Part shown: in pieces, positions 53,423 to 62,100 of the stretch
Numbering within the stretch: position 1 is the first letter of the stretch
How the letters are laid out: each line of letters opens with the position of its first letter
Source of the DNA: DBFJGL01 sp048394785
GTDB lineage: Bacteria; Bacillota; Clostridia; Christensenellales; CAG-917
Reading direction: 5' to 3'
NCBI GenBank assembly: GCA_048394785.1
Contig: DBFJGL010000111.1
Span: 1-64,000, forward strand
DNA length: 64,000 nt
Notes under the pieces: model-generated
The model's input: only the letters and a program-made list of their open reading frames with translations
Told to the model about the DNA's origin: nothing
Databases searched by the model: none
Position numbers and translations under genes: made by a program

Positions 53423-53791
53423 TTATTTAGCGTCTTTGATACCCTGCGCAGTACCAATGAACAGTACGCTGCTCTGTCTTTCAACCACAACATCACCGGG
53501 GAGATAATCCAAAGTTGCTTTCAACATTTGAACAACATCTCCGTTTTCCGCTGCTTTTGCCGCTTTTATGGACTTGTATCCTATAACTATAACGCCGTCG
53601 CTCAGACCTTTCATACCGGACACGACAAACTTAATATCTTCTTCGTCTTCCGGAGCTTCCTCTGCCTTTACAGTATAACCGGCTTTTTCCAATCTCTTTT
53701 CGTAGTTTTCTGCGTTACAAGCGACCAGCGCAATGGAAAGCACAGCAACGAGCATAATTATTGCTACAATGGAAATAATTTTCTTGTTCAT
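53423..53791 (-). CDS. Small predicted lipoprotein
   Basis: A 122-residue protein. Signal peptide MNKKIISIVAIIMLVAVL continues to a lipobox LVAC, so Cys25 would be lipidated and the protein anchored on the outer face of the membrane. The mature part is acidic at first (AEEAPEDEEDIKF), then has an alpha/beta look with GVIVIGYKSIKAAKAAENG and SVLFIGTAQGIKDA. I do not recognize a named family; similar small lipoproteins are common in Clostridia. It has its own promoter, a GGGAGG site and a terminator. Confidence 0.78.
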   Translation of the reverse strand: MNKKIISIVAIIMLVAVLSIALVACNAENYEKRLEKAGYTVKAEEAPEDEEDIKFVVSGMKGLSDGVIVIGYKSIKAAKAAENGDVVQMLKATLDYLPGDVVVERQSSVLFIGTAQGIKDAK

Positions 53792-53819
53792 AAATGAACC
53801 TCCCTATAATATTAAAATC

Positions 53820-53849
53820 ATTATAGATATTTAACCTTAAATAAGTCAA
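53820..53849 (-). promoter_or_regulatory. Promoter of the lipoprotein gene
   Basis: On the minus strand TTGACT (53849-53844), an 18-base spacer and TATAAT (53825-53820), about 28 bases before the ATG. Confidence 0.75.
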
Positions 53850-53955
53850 TACCTAACCTTAAAAAATTTTAATATTTCCGCACAAATTTTTGTAAGCGCA
53901 AAATTTCGGCGCTCAAAATGTCGGATATTATGCCCCTCTTGTACAAAACGCTATG

Positions 53956-53982
53956 AAAAAACGCCGCAAATTGCGGCGTTTT
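53956..53982 (-). terminator. Terminator of rplM-rpsI
   Basis: AAAACGCCGC/GCGGCGTTTT hairpin with a 5-base AT-rich loop, then TTCATAG on the minus strand, about 20 bases beyond rpsI. Confidence 0.82.
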
Positions 53983-54000
53983 GAATATAACTTCCGAAAG

Positions 54001-54420
54001 TTATCTCTTGCTGAACTGAGGTGCCTTACGAGCCTTGTGCAGACCGTACTTCTTACGTTCTTTGGCTCTGGGGTCACGGGTAAGGAAGCCTGCCTTTTTG
54101 AGAGTGGCGCGATACGCGTCGCTGTCTGCAACGCACAGCGCTCTCGCAATGCCGTGACGGATTGCTCCCGCCTGACCCGTCATACCGCCGCCCTTGACGT
54201 TGACGAACACGTCGAACTTATCGGACGCGGACGTCGCAACCAACGGCTGGTTGACAATCAGTTTCATCGTGTCGAGAGGGAAATATTCCTCTATGGTGCG
54301 GTTGTTGATGGTGATTGCGCCTTCGCCGCCGGGGATAAGACGTACTCTTGCAATGGCAGTCTTTCTTCTGCCGGTGCCGAGATATTGAACCTTTTTCTTA
54401 ACGCTCTTTTTAGTAGCCAT
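54001..54420 (-). CDS. rpsI: 30S ribosomal protein S9
   Basis: A 139-residue small-subunit protein; its C-terminal arm [14 protein letters not shown] reaches the P-site t[22 protein letters not shown] and the [19 protein letters not shown] core are intact. It is 12 bases downstream of rplM, the universal S9/L13 pairing. Confidence 0.98.
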   Translation of the reverse strand: MATKKSVKKKVQYLGTGRRKTAIARVRLIPGGEGAITINNRTIEEYFPLDTMKLIVNQPLVATSASDKFDVFVNVKGGGMTGQAGAIRHGIARALCVADSDAYRATLKKAGFLTRDPRAKERKKYGLHKARKAPQFSKR

Positions 54421-54432
54421 ATTTCACCTCAA

Positions 54433-54882
54433 CTAATTCAGTTTAAGCTCAATCGGGCATTGTGCCTGATGAGTATGCTCTGCACCCGTGTAAACGCGGA
54501 GCTTTTTGAGCATATCCTTGCCAAGACTCGTCTTGGGAAGCATACCCTTGACCGCCTTGTAAACGGCGAATTCGGGCTTCTCGTTCATAAGCTTTTTGTA
54601 CTGAACCTCTTTCAAACCTCCGATATAACCGGTGTGATAGCGGTAGTACTTCTGTTCGAGCTTCTTGCCCGTAAGCTTAACCTTTTCGCAGTTTATTATG
54701 ATAACGTGGTCGCCGCAATCGACGTTGGGCGTATATTCGGGCTTATTTTTGCCTTTAAGTATAGTTGCAACCTGAGAAGCAAGACGTCCGAGCACCATAT
54801 CCGTTGCGTCGATGACGTACCATTTGCTTTCGACTTCGCCCGGCTTAGCCATATAAGACTTGTTGTTGTTTGCCGTAGCCAT
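54433..54882 (-). CDS. rplM: 50S ribosomal protein L13
   Basis: A 149-residue early-assembly protein of the large subunit. [22 protein letters not shown] and [18 protein letters not shown] are typical, as is [19 protein letters not shown]. Normal length, with GGAGG before the ATG. First gene of rplM-rpsI behind its own promoter and a leader of about 95 bases. Confidence 0.98.
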   Translation of the reverse strand: MATANNNKSYMAKPGEVESKWYVIDATDMVLGRLASQVATILKGKNKPEYTPNVDCGDHVIIINCEKVKLTGKKLEQKYYRYHTGYIGGLKEVQYKKLMNEKPEFAVYKAVKGMLPKTSLGKDMLKKLRVYTGAEHTHQAQCPIELKLN

Positions 54883-54977
54883 ATCTGACCTCCAATAAAA
54901 TAATAGGTGTTTATGTCAATCTGTCGAGCGAGGGGCTATTCGCCGTGACAGCGTTATGCGTTCCTATAAAAAGACGC
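54883..54977 (-). promoter_or_regulatory. Candidate rplM (L13) leader
   Basis: About 95 bases of leader. CTGTC (54943-54939) can pair with GACAG (54922-54918) on the minus strand to close a small GC-rich stem (GGCGAATAGCCCC in between). Firmicutes rplM often has an autoregulatory L13 leader; this is consistent in size and place but not matched to a model. Confidence 0.4.
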
Positions 54978-54983
54978 TTGATT

Positions 54984-55012
54984 ATGATAATAAATATACC
55001 CGAATAAGTCAA
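54984..55012 (-). promoter_or_regulatory. Promoter of rplM-rpsI
   Basis: On the minus strand TTGACT (55012-55007), a 17-base spacer and TATCAT (54989-54984). Confidence 0.75.
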
Positions 55013-55049
55013 GCGATTTTCGACAAAATTATATTGCACCCCTTTGTCA

Positions 55050-55490
55050 GGTCGCGTATCGGATTCACATTCCTATTTATGGGATTGCTTCGTCGCTCCG
55101 CAATCGCTCCGTTCCTCGCAATGACACCGTAATCCCCGTGTCACTGCGAGGAGCAACGCAGTTGCGACGTGGCAGTCCCCTATGCAGAGGAATATGCTTT
55201 GTTAACGGTAAATAAGTGCTCGTTCCTGTTTAGGGGATTGCCGAGATATAAGTTATCGTCGCTTATTTAGGGGATTGCCGCGATATTTAACAAGCAGAGT
55301 GCTTGTATAATAACCCTTAATGCGTAAGTCCACCCCTAAATCCCCTCATAGGGGACTTCGCGGATTGCGCGGCGAAGCGACGTGTCTTGTTATGCCACTC
55401 GGTCGGGCAAAAGGTACGAACAAAATTTTTGCCCTCCCTTGTACAGAGTATCAACCGCGCAAGTCCTATTCGTCGGGGCGTCGCCCCTCC
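55050..55490. repeat. Non-coding island of short inverted repeats (island 2)
   Basis: About 440 bases with no supported gene. It has copies of the same element as island 1: 55073-55129 (-), 55136-55188 (+), partial copies with TTTAGGGGATTGCCG at 55229-55243 and 55265-55279, and a compound copy at 55322-55385 where palindromes CCCCTCATAGGGG and CGCGGATTGCGCGGCG are stacked. Further on are GGGCAAAA/TTTTTGCCC (55404-55434) and GGGGCGTCGCCCC (55475-55487), immediately beyond the GH31 stop, where it might help end that transcript although no T run is present. Confidence 0.75.
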
Positions 55491-57620
55491 CTACTTCGCA
55501 ACCATATTCTTCAACTTTATTTTGCAACTCTTTGCGCTTATCCGAACGTCCGCGCGCCTGCCGACGGGTTTGCCGTCAACCTCGACGTCCGCGCCTTTGA
55601 TGTCGTCAAAAACAAGGTTTAACCTGTCAAAATCGCCTCGTTTAATAACATTCACGGTTATTTCGGCATTGTCGGCGGCAAATCTCGTGTTCACGGTTAT
55701 TTTTCCGTCTGCGTCGCACAAATCAAACGAATTGACGCCCTTTCCTATGTGCAGGATAACGTCGGAGAAGTTTTGAGAATTATCCTCTTTCTCGGGAAGC
55801 ATCGGGATAATACCTCCCTCCTTTACAAACACGGGGTAACTGTCGACGGGACAGAGAATTTCCTTTACGCAGCCGCCCTCATAGCGTTTTCCCGTAAAGA
55901 AATCGCGCCATACACCCTCGGGAAACCAAACCTTGACGCGGCTTATATCGTTGTGTGATTTTTCCACCGCCGCGCACACCATCATTTCGGTGCCGAACAT
56001 ATATTGATTGCGAGATTTATAAGCTTCCTCTCCCTTGTAATAATAGTACATCGGCAAAATAAGCGGCACGCCCTGCTCCGCCGATTTCACGTTCATCGAA
56101 TAAAGATATGGCAACAGCCTGTGGCGCAATCTCAGAAAGTCCGACGCAATCTTTTCGTATTTATCGCCGTAAAGCCACGGCTCTTTGCTTATCGCGTTGT
56201 TGGAAGAATGCAGCCTCAATATGGGAGAAAACACTCCGTATTGCACCCACCTTGCGTAAAGTTCTCCCCTGCCGCGCCCGTAAAGGTGCCCGCCTATATC
56301 GTGCGACCACCAACCGTAACCGATATTTGAGGCCGTGGCGGTAAAATACGGTTGCAGTTTCAAGCTTTTCCAGCACACAAACGTGTCCCCCGAAAATCCG
56401 AGGGGGTAACGGTGCGAGCCCGCGCCCGCATAACGCGACAAAATCACTCCGTTTTGCCCGCTGTCGGCATTGCGGTTTACGTCCATTGTGTGATAGTGGT
56501 TGAGCAGCCACAACGGGTCCAGCCCTTTGATTTTCGATTTCGTGCCCTGCTGCCAGTCAATCCACCAAAAATCTACGCCCTCTTTTTCATAGGGGTGGTG
56601 CAGAATATCGAAATAACTGTCGCGGAAAGTCGGGTTTGTCAAATCGAATTCAACCGTCTTTTTGGTGCTCGGCTCGATGCCGTTCGCCCTTGCCATTTCG
56701 GGGTACTGCTCCTCGAAATATCTGACTCCGTCGCGCGGGTGCAGGTTCATCGTAACCGCAAGTCCGCGGCGTTTCAACTCCGACAAAAATCTTTTATGGT
56801 CGGGAAACAGGCTTTTTTCAAAGGTGTACCCCGTCCAGCCCCTGCCCTGAATGCCCTTATACTCGGCGTCTTTGGGCACGTTTTTCACTATGTGCCAATC
56901 CATATCCACGGTAGCGACGGTAAGCGGAATGTTTTTGAGCGCGAATTTATCCATCAAATCAAGGTATCCGCGCTCGGAATACGCATAATAACGCGACCAC
57001 CAATTGCCGAGAACGTATTTCGGCAAAAGCGGCTGATAACCCGTAAGTTCGTAATATTCTCTGAGTCCGCCGAGATAATCGTCGCCGAACGCAAAAACGT
57101 ATTTATCCGCAATACCGCGCCTTCGCGCTTCCACGCTTCCGTCGGCGTTCAGCGTAAAACTCTTGGAATCGTCTATTTCCGCGACGCCGTTTCTCGCCAT
57201 TACTCCGCCCTTCATATTGGCAAGGCAGAACGCCTCTTTTTTTATTCTGCCCGAATAATTTTTAAGCGCAACGCCGAACGTGCCGTCAAGCGTCCGCGCC
57301 GTGCCTCCGAGGTTGTATTTTGCACGCGCGCGTTCGCGTCTGCCGTCCATTACACAAGCCGTTTTAAGACTGCGCTTATCCACCTCGAATACGACGCGTT
57401 TTGTCGTAACGATAATTTTATCCCGTTCTTTTATAACGGTAAACTGCGGTTTTGCAAAATTTCTGCATACGGCAAACTGTGTTGCCCTGTCCTCGAAAGT
57501 TCCGCTTCCGTCCCGCTCTATGCGAATTATTCTGTCGCTTAAAACGGTTATCCTGACGTCGTCTTCCAAAACGACGCATTTGCCGTCGGCAGGTGCCGAG
57601 TTTACTCCGAATCTACTCAT
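55491..57620 (-). CDS. Glycoside hydrolase family 31 alpha-glycosidase
   Basis: A 709-residue retaining glycosidase. The N-terminal beta-sandwich (1-195) is followed by the barrel. The predicted nucleophile is Asp355 in FWWIDWQQG and the acid/base Asp412 in LGFSGDTF. The C-terminal beta domains begin near WFPEGVW. The WIDWQQ form, instead of the common W-x-D-M-N, groups it with less-studied GH31 members, so specificity (alpha-glucoside, alpha-xyloside or other) is open. There is no signal peptide; the enzyme is cytoplasmic and likely acts on imported oligosaccharide. Its ATG lies 11 bases after a terminator-like hairpin following the XRE-cupin gene. Confidence 0.93.
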   Translation of the reverse strand: MSRFGVNSAPADGKCVVLEDDVRITVLSDRIIRIERDGSGTFEDRATQFAVCRNFAKPQFTVIKERDKIIVTTKRVVFEVDKRSLKTACVMDGRRERARAKYNLGGTARTLDGTFGVALKNYSGRIKKEAFCLANMKGGVMARNGVAEIDDSKSFTLNADGSVEARRRGIADKYVFAFGDDYLGGLREYYELTGYQPLLPKYVLGNWWSRYYAYSERGYLDLMDKFALKNIPLTVATVDMDWHIVKNVPKDAEYKGIQGRGWTGYTFEKSLFPDHKRFLSELKRRGLAVTMNLHPRDGVRYFEEQYPEMARANGIEPSTKKTVEFDLTNPTFRDSYFDILHHPYEKEGVDFWWIDWQQGTKSKIKGLDPLWLLNHYHTMDVNRNADSGQNGVILSRYAGAGSHRYPLGFSGDTFVCWKSLKLQPYFTATASNIGYGWWSHDIGGHLYGRGRGELYARWVQYGVFSPILRLHSSNNAISKEPWLYGDKYEKIASDFLRLRHRLLPYLYSMNVKSAEQGVPLILPMYYYYKGEEAYKSRNQYMFGTEMMVCAAVEKSHNDISRVKVWFPEGVWRDFFTGKRYEGGCVKEILCPVDSYPVFVKEGGIIPMLPEKEDNSQNFSDVILHIGKGVNSFDLCDADGKITVNTRFAADNAEITVNVIKRGDFDRLNLVFDDIKGADVEVDGKPVGRRADVRISAKSCKIKLKNMVAK

Positions 57621-57630
57621 AATTTCTCCC

Positions 57631-57653
57631 GAAAAACGCTCCTTTCGGAGCGT
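57631..57653 (-). terminator. Terminator or attenuator between the XRE-cupin gene and GH31
   Basis: ACGCTCC/GGAGCGT with a GAAA loop (minus strand), followed by TTTTTC and then directly by the GH31 ribosome binding site CGGGAG. Read-through would be needed for GH31 to share the upstream promoter. Confidence 0.72.
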
Positions 57654-57660
57654 CTTTATA

Positions 57661-58233
57661 TCATTCCATACTTTTCAAAACCACTGCAAGAAATTTGCAA
57701 TCCCTGCCGCCCACCGCAATCATACCGTGCGGCTGTGCGCTGTCGTAATAAATTGTGTCGCCCTCGTTCAGCAGTTCCGTTTTACCGTTTACGCTGACAA
57801 GCAGCTGTCCGCTGAGAATATAGTCCATCTCCTGTCCCTTGTGCGTGGAAAGCGCGATCGGTCTGTCCTCCGCGCCCTCGATATAAGGAGCGTTGACAAG
57901 AAACGGGTCCGCGGTGCGGCCTTTGAAATTGTGCGCGAGGTGCTCGTACGTGAACAGATGTCTGCGCTCGGTAACGACGCCCTGCCCGGAATGCACTACG
58001 CTGTAACTGCTGAGTCTCGGCGACGAACCGGTGAGCAAAGCCGCAACGTCCACGTTGAGTTTTGCGGCGCAGTTATAAAGCATAGTTACGGAAAAGTCCT
58101 TTGAACCCGTTTCGTATTCGAGATAAGCCTGTTCTCCAAGCCCCGTAACCTCTCCCATTTCGGCAGGGGTAACGTCCATAATCTCTCTCAAATCTTTGAG
58201 TCTTGCCGCTATTTCCGCATTATTGTTAGCCAT
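57661..58233 (-). CDS. XRE-cupin transcriptional regulator
   Basis: A 190-residue repressor or activator. Helix-turn-helix at about residues 8-60 (RLKDLREIMDVTPAEMGEVTGL, then YETGSKDFSV), a linker, and a cupin barrel from about 100 with THKGQEMDYILSGQLLVSVNG, DTIYYDSAQPHG and a short end. Such proteins sense a small molecule, often an amino acid, sugar or polyamine, through the cupin. ATG at 58233 has AAAAGG upstream, and two earlier in-frame ATGs are less likely. Divergent to glmS and upstream of GH31; either might be regulated by it. Confidence 0.9.
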   Translation of the reverse strand: MANNNAEIAARLKDLREIMDVTPAEMGEVTGLGEQAYLEYETGSKDFSVTMLYNCAAKLNVDVAALLTGSSPRLSSYSVVHSGQGVVTERRHLFTYEHLAHNFKGRTADPFLVNAPYIEGAEDRPIALSTHKGQEMDYILSGQLLVSVNGKTELLNEGDTIYYDSAQPHGMIAVGGRDCKFLAVVLKSME

Positions 58234-58259
58234 ACGAAGCATCCTTTTGTTTTTTGTAT

Positions 58260-58288
58260 ATTTTATCAAACCGCACAATAGATGTCAA
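58260..58288 (-). promoter_or_regulatory. Promoter of the XRE-cupin gene
   Basis: On the minus strand TTGACA (58288-58283), a 17-base spacer and TAAAAT (58265-58260). Consensus-like and strong. The glmS promoter must lie in the same 118-base gap; a weak TATGATAAT occurs at 58321-58329. Confidence 0.83.
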
Positions 58289-58350
58289 TGCGTCCGCACA
58301 ACCTCAACGCATTTCATATATATGATAATGTCGAAACGTTTGGAGGGCTT

Positions 58351-60087
58351 ATGTGCGGAATTGTCGGATATACCGGGTATCAGAACGCAAGAAATATAGT
58401 AATAGACGGTTTGAAAACGCTGGAATACCGCGGTTACGACAGCGCAGGCATCGCGCTCGCGGGCGACGACGGCGAACTTACGCTGTATAAGAGCGGCGGC
58501 AGAGTGCGCGAACTCGACCGTTCCGCGCCCTATACTTCGTCGCATACGGCAATAGGACACACGCGTTGGGCTACGCACGGCGAACCGAACGCCAGAAACT
58601 CCCACCCTCATCTGTCTTTCGACGGCGAATTGGCGCTGGTGCACAACGGGATAATCGAAAATTGCGCGGAGCTCAAAACATCGCTGCTCGCTCGGGGGAT
58701 TTCCTTTTCTTCGGACACCGACTCGGAAATAATAGCGCACTTTCTCGCCACCGAACTGCGCCGCTCGGACGCTCATACCGAAAAGGATATAATCGAAGCG
58801 GTGTATAACGTCGCCGAAAAGCTCGACGGGGCGGCAACGTTTCTGTTCATAAGGCGGAACGACGACAAAATATACTGCTTCCGCCGCGGCGCGTCGCTTG
58901 CCGTTGCCGCTCAGAAAGGAGAATGCTTTGCGGCGAGCGATACTCTCGCAATCACCGCCTATACGCGCGACGTAATCGTACTCAAAGACAACGAATGCGC
59001 CGTTCTGTCCCCGTCGGGAATAACCCTTTACGACGACAGAGGGAAATTTTTCCGCTCCCCCGTTACCGTTAACAGATTGGCTCCGCCCGAGTACAACTGC
59101 TTTATGCGCTCGGAAATAGACGAAATCCCGTCCGCCCTGCTCAGAACGTACGAAAGCTATCTGAATTTCAGATTGCCCGAGGGCAGTTTCGACAAAATCT
59201 GCATATCGGGGTGCGGTACCGCCTACCACGCAGGGTTATACGGCAAAGAAGTCATAGAAAATCTTGCGGGAATACCCGTTGAAGTTCACGTCGCAAGCGA
59301 GTTTTCGCGCGCGCGATTTGTAAGCAAAAGCACGCTTGCCGTCTTCATAAGTCAAAGCGGCGAAACGGCGGACACTTTGTTTGCCTGCCGCAGGGCGCAG
59401 ACTATGGGCGCGGCAACCGTAGCCGTAACCAACGTCGAAGACAGCACTCTTGCAATGCAGGCTGACGCCGCCCTCTATATCGACGCGGGCGCGGAAGTCG
59501 CTGTTGCCGCAACAAAATCATATAACTGCCAACTTCTTGCGCTTTATCTTATCGCTCTCTCGCTCTCGGGGAAAAGCCCCGACTACAATTCGATTGCCGC
59601 CCTGTCGCGGGCGGCGGAGGATATGGCGTGCGCAAACCCGTACGAGGAAAAAGTCAAAAACGCTACTTTGTTTTTCTTGGGCAAAGGACGCGACGAAATA
59701 ACCGCGCGAGAAGGCGCGCTGAAATTCAAGGAGATAACTTATAAACCTGCGGAAGCTTACGCGCTCGGAGAGTTGAAACACGGCGCGATTGCGCTTATCG
59801 ACAAAAATTCGTATGCGGTTATCGTGGCAACCGACGAGAGAGAAAAATATAAAATCAGCCTCGGAATAAGCGAACTGAAATCACGCGGAGCGACAACCGT
59901 TGCAATTTCCGCAATCGGCGACGTAGGGGCGGATAAAACGCTGTGCCTGCCCTATATTCCCGACGCGGAGCTTTATAATATTCTGAGCGTAATACCTCTG
60001 CAAACGCTTGCGCTCAACACCTCGCTCGCGCTCGGACTCAATCCCGACAAACCGCGCAATCTTGCTAAAAGCGTAACCGTGATATAG
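58351..60087 (+). CDS. glmS: Glutamine-fructose-6-phosphate aminotransferase
   Basis: A 578-residue enzyme making glucosamine 6-phosphate from fructose 6-phosphate and glutamine, the first step to cell-wall amino sugars. After Met removal, Cys at position 2 (MCGIVGYTG) is the glutaminase nucleophile. EYRGYDSAGIAL and GHTRWATHG follow. Two SIS sugar-binding domains occupy about 270-400 and 430-560 (SGCGTAYHAG, FISQSGETADT, and LKFKEITYKPAEAY). It ends DKPRNLAKSVTVI. A GGAGG site precedes this ATG. Slightly short compared with about 600. No glmS ribozyme is present upstream. Confidence 0.97.
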   Translation: MCGIVGYTGYQNARNIVIDGLKTLEYRGYDSAGIALAGDDGELTLYKSGGRVRELDRSAPYTSSHTAIGHTRWATHGEPNARNSHPHLSFDGELALVHNGIIENCAELKTSLLARGISFSSDTDSEIIAHFLATELRRSDAHTEKDIIEAVYNVAEKLDGAATFLFIRRNDDKIYCFRRGASLAVAAQKGECFAASDTLAITAYTRDVIVLKDNECAVLSPSGITLYDDRGKFFRSPVTVNRLAPPEYNCFMRSEIDEIPSALLRTYESYLNFRLPEGSFDKICISGCGTAYHAGLYGKEVIENLAGIPVEVHVASEFSRARFVSKSTLAVFISQSGETADTLFACRRAQTMGAATVAVTNVEDSTLAMQADAALYIDAGAEVAVAATKSYNCQLLALYLIALSLSGKSPDYNSIAALSRAAEDMACANPYEEKVKNATLFFLGKGRDEITAREGALKFKEITYKPAEAYALGELKHGAIALIDKNSYAVIVATDEREKYKISLGISELKSRGATTVAISAIGDVGADKTLCLPYIPDAELYNILSVIPLQTLALNTSLALGLNPDKPRNLAKSVTVI

Positions 60088-60293
60088 ACTAGCGCCGCAG
60101 TCCGATTGTCGCAAAACGCACTCTCGCCGCACCGCCCGCACGAAATTTGCGATAACTCGGAAACGAAATCGCACATGTGCGAAAATGCGGAAAAATACGG
60201 CGGCATAATTTGAGGAACAAAATATAAAAACGCCGAAACTCAAATGAATAATCTCGGCGCGCCGCAACTTAAACCGTCCGCTATATCAAAACG

Positions 60294-61256
60294 TCAAAAC
60301 CGCACCGTTTTTCGGCGGTAATTCTTCCGGAACGCGCGCTCATAGGGGTTTTCGATAAATACGCGGTGCGGCTCGCAAACCGCAATGAACACCGCAATAA
60401 ATATAACCGCGCACCCCGCTAGTTCCGAAGCGGTCGGTCGTTCGCCCAAAATCATCATTCCGCCCAGCAGTCCGAACACCGATTCGAGGCTCATAAGCAG
60501 CGTAGCGGTTGTGGGCGGCGTAAGTTTCTGCCCTGCCGTCTGCAACAAAAACGCCACGCCTGCCGACATAACGCCGACGTAAAGCATAGGCAAAATGCAC
60601 GCATTTATGTTTTGTGCGGCGGGAAAACCGTTTATCGCCATAGCTGGCACGCTCAACGCCGCCGCGCCGACAAACTGCATAAACGTGAAACGAACGGGGC
60701 TGTTCCCCTCGATAAAAATATCCAGAAAAGATATTTGGAAAGAGAACATAAACGCGCACAGCAACACCAATAAATCGCCCAAACTCAACGAAAAGTTTTC
60801 GCTTATGCACATCGTATAAAATCCCGCGACCGCTATGATTACCGCAATCCACACGTTGGCGCGAGTCCGCTTTCCGCGCAGTATGCCCAGAACGGGCACG
60901 ATTACAATGTATAAAGAAGTGATAAAACTTGCTTTGCCGACCGTCGTACTCTCTATGCCGAGCTGCTGCAAATTATTTGCGACAAACAATATCGCGCCGC
61001 AAAGCAGCCCACCCATCACAGTACTTTTATTCCACTTTGCGCAAGGTTTTCCGGTTTTGAAAGCAACAAACTCGTAAACGCCGAGTATAACGCCAATGGT
61101 TGCGGCGGCAAGCAGAAACCGCAGTCCGTTAAAAGAGATTGCGTCAAGATATTCCGCCGCCCGACTCTGCGCCGAAAACGCAAAACCCCATATCAAAGCG
61201 GTGACAATCAACATCAGACTGCCCGCCGTTTTATGCTCAGACCGAACCGAACTCAC
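60294..61256 (-). CDS. EamA/DMT-family transporter
   Basis: A 320-residue membrane protein with two EamA repeats, about ten hydrophobic helices; the first begins LMLIVTALIWGFAFSAQSRAAE and the second repeat's signature is LLMSLESVFGLLGGMMILGE. Members export metabolites or amino acids, but the substrate here is unknown. The start is uncertain: GTG at 61256 overlaps the end of birA by 20 bases and has no well-placed ribosome binding site, whereas ATG at 61214 would shorten the first helix. Downstream of birA, likely cotranscribed. Confidence 0.85.
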   Translation of the reverse strand: MSSVRSEHKTAGSLMLIVTALIWGFAFSAQSRAAEYLDAISFNGLRFLLAAATIGVILGVYEFVAFKTGKPCAKWNKSTVMGGLLCGAILFVANNLQQLGIESTTVGKASFITSLYIVIVPVLGILRGKRTRANVWIAVIIAVAGFYTMCISENFSLSLGDLLVLLCAFMFSFQISFLDIFIEGNSPVRFTFMQFVGAAALSVPAMAINGFPAAQNINACILPMLYVGVMSAGVAFLLQTAGQKLTPPTTATLLMSLESVFGLLGGMMILGERPTASELAGCAVIFIAVFIAVCEPHRVFIENPYERAFRKNYRRKTVRF

Positions 61257-62091
61257 CTGCCGTCACTATTTCTCCCCAACTTATTTTTCCGACCGAGCGC
61301 CCGTCGTCGACAAGAAGCGAGCCGTCGCCGTCCACGCCTACTGCTATTCCGCAAATTTCGGAATCCGCTCCGCAACGCACCGTCTGTCCCAAGGTTTCGA
61401 GCAACAAAAGATATTGCTTATAAATTTCGGTATCCGTCGTTTCTCTGCCCGCCGCAAAATCGCCGATAATTTCGTCCGTTAACGCCGCAACGTTATCTGC
61501 AAGTTTTGCCGCAAACGCAAGGCAGTCGTACGTTTTGCCGGAATGAATACCAAGCGACGTCGCTTTGTCTTGAAGTTCTTTAAGGTCGGACTCGGCGTAA
61601 TTGAGGTTTACGCCCACGCCGAGCACAAGATACCGCGCGCCTCCGCAAACAACGGTTTCCGGCAAAATGCCGCATACTTTTTTACCGTTCAACTTTACGT
61701 CGTTGGGCCATTTTACGGCACAGCCGTCCACGCCGAACTCTTTGATTGTCCCGCACACGGCAAGCGACGAAAAACAGCTTATCTTAGTGAGCGCGCCCGT
61801 ATATTCTTCTTCGATTTTTCTTACGAAACTGACGTATGCTCCTTTATCGGGTTCGGACAGAAAACTTCTGTCATACCGTCCCCTGCCCGCCGTCTGTTCT
61901 TTTGCAAATAGCGCGAACGTATCGCCTAAGCCGCCCTGCCGCACAATTTGCTTTGCAACGGCGTTTGTACTGCCGACGCTGTCCGCAATATACAGCTTAA
62001 TGCCGCCGTCCGTCGTTATATGCGAAAAGCAAGGCAACGTATTGCCTTGCTCTTTGCTTTTAGAACGATGCGAACAAAAAATCTTTCGCAT
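61237..62091 (-). CDS. birA: Biotin-[acetyl-CoA-carboxylase] ligase
   Basis: Up to 284 residues; attaches biotin to carrier lysines. The catalytic core has SVGSTNAVAKQIV, QTAGRGRYDRSF (the GRGR biotinyl-adenylate loop), VKWPNDVKLNGKKVCGIL and LGVGVNLNYAE. There is no N-terminal helix-turn-helix, so it is the non-repressor type. The start is unclear. ATG at 62091 follows the decarboxylase stop by 7 bases without a binding site, and its first codons contain a terminator-like hairpin; the true beginning may be near KLYIADSVG. It lies directly after its probable substrate, the biotin carrier cluster. Confidence 0.88.
   Translation of the reverse strand: MRKIFCSHRSKSKEQGNTLPCFSHITTDGGIKLYIADSVGSTNAVAKQIVRQGGLGDTFALFAKEQTAGRGRYDRSFLSEPDKGAYVSFVRKIEEEYTGALTKISCFSSLAVCGTIKEFGVDGCAVKWPNDVKLNGKKVCGILPETVVCGGARYLVLGVGVNLNYAESDLKELQDKATSLGIHSGKTYDCLAFAAKLADNVAALTDEIIGDFAAGRETTDTEIYKQYLLLLETLGQTVRCGADSEICGIAVGVDGDGSLLVDDGRSVGKISWGEIVTAGEFGSV
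62029..62050 (-). terminator. Terminator-like hairpin after oadB, within the birA frame
   Basis: GCAAGGCAA/TTGCCTTGC 9-bp stem with a TACG-type tetraloop, followed on the minus strand by TTTTCGC. It is about 50 bases after the decarboxylase stop, where a terminator is expected, but inside codons of the longest birA frame. Confidence 0.6.
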
Positions 62092-62100
62092 AAAAGTTTA

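Noticed and set aside
55320..55776. Plus-strand frames overlapping the end of the GH31 gene
   Set aside because: They cross repeat copies and the antisense of GH31 with no coding features.
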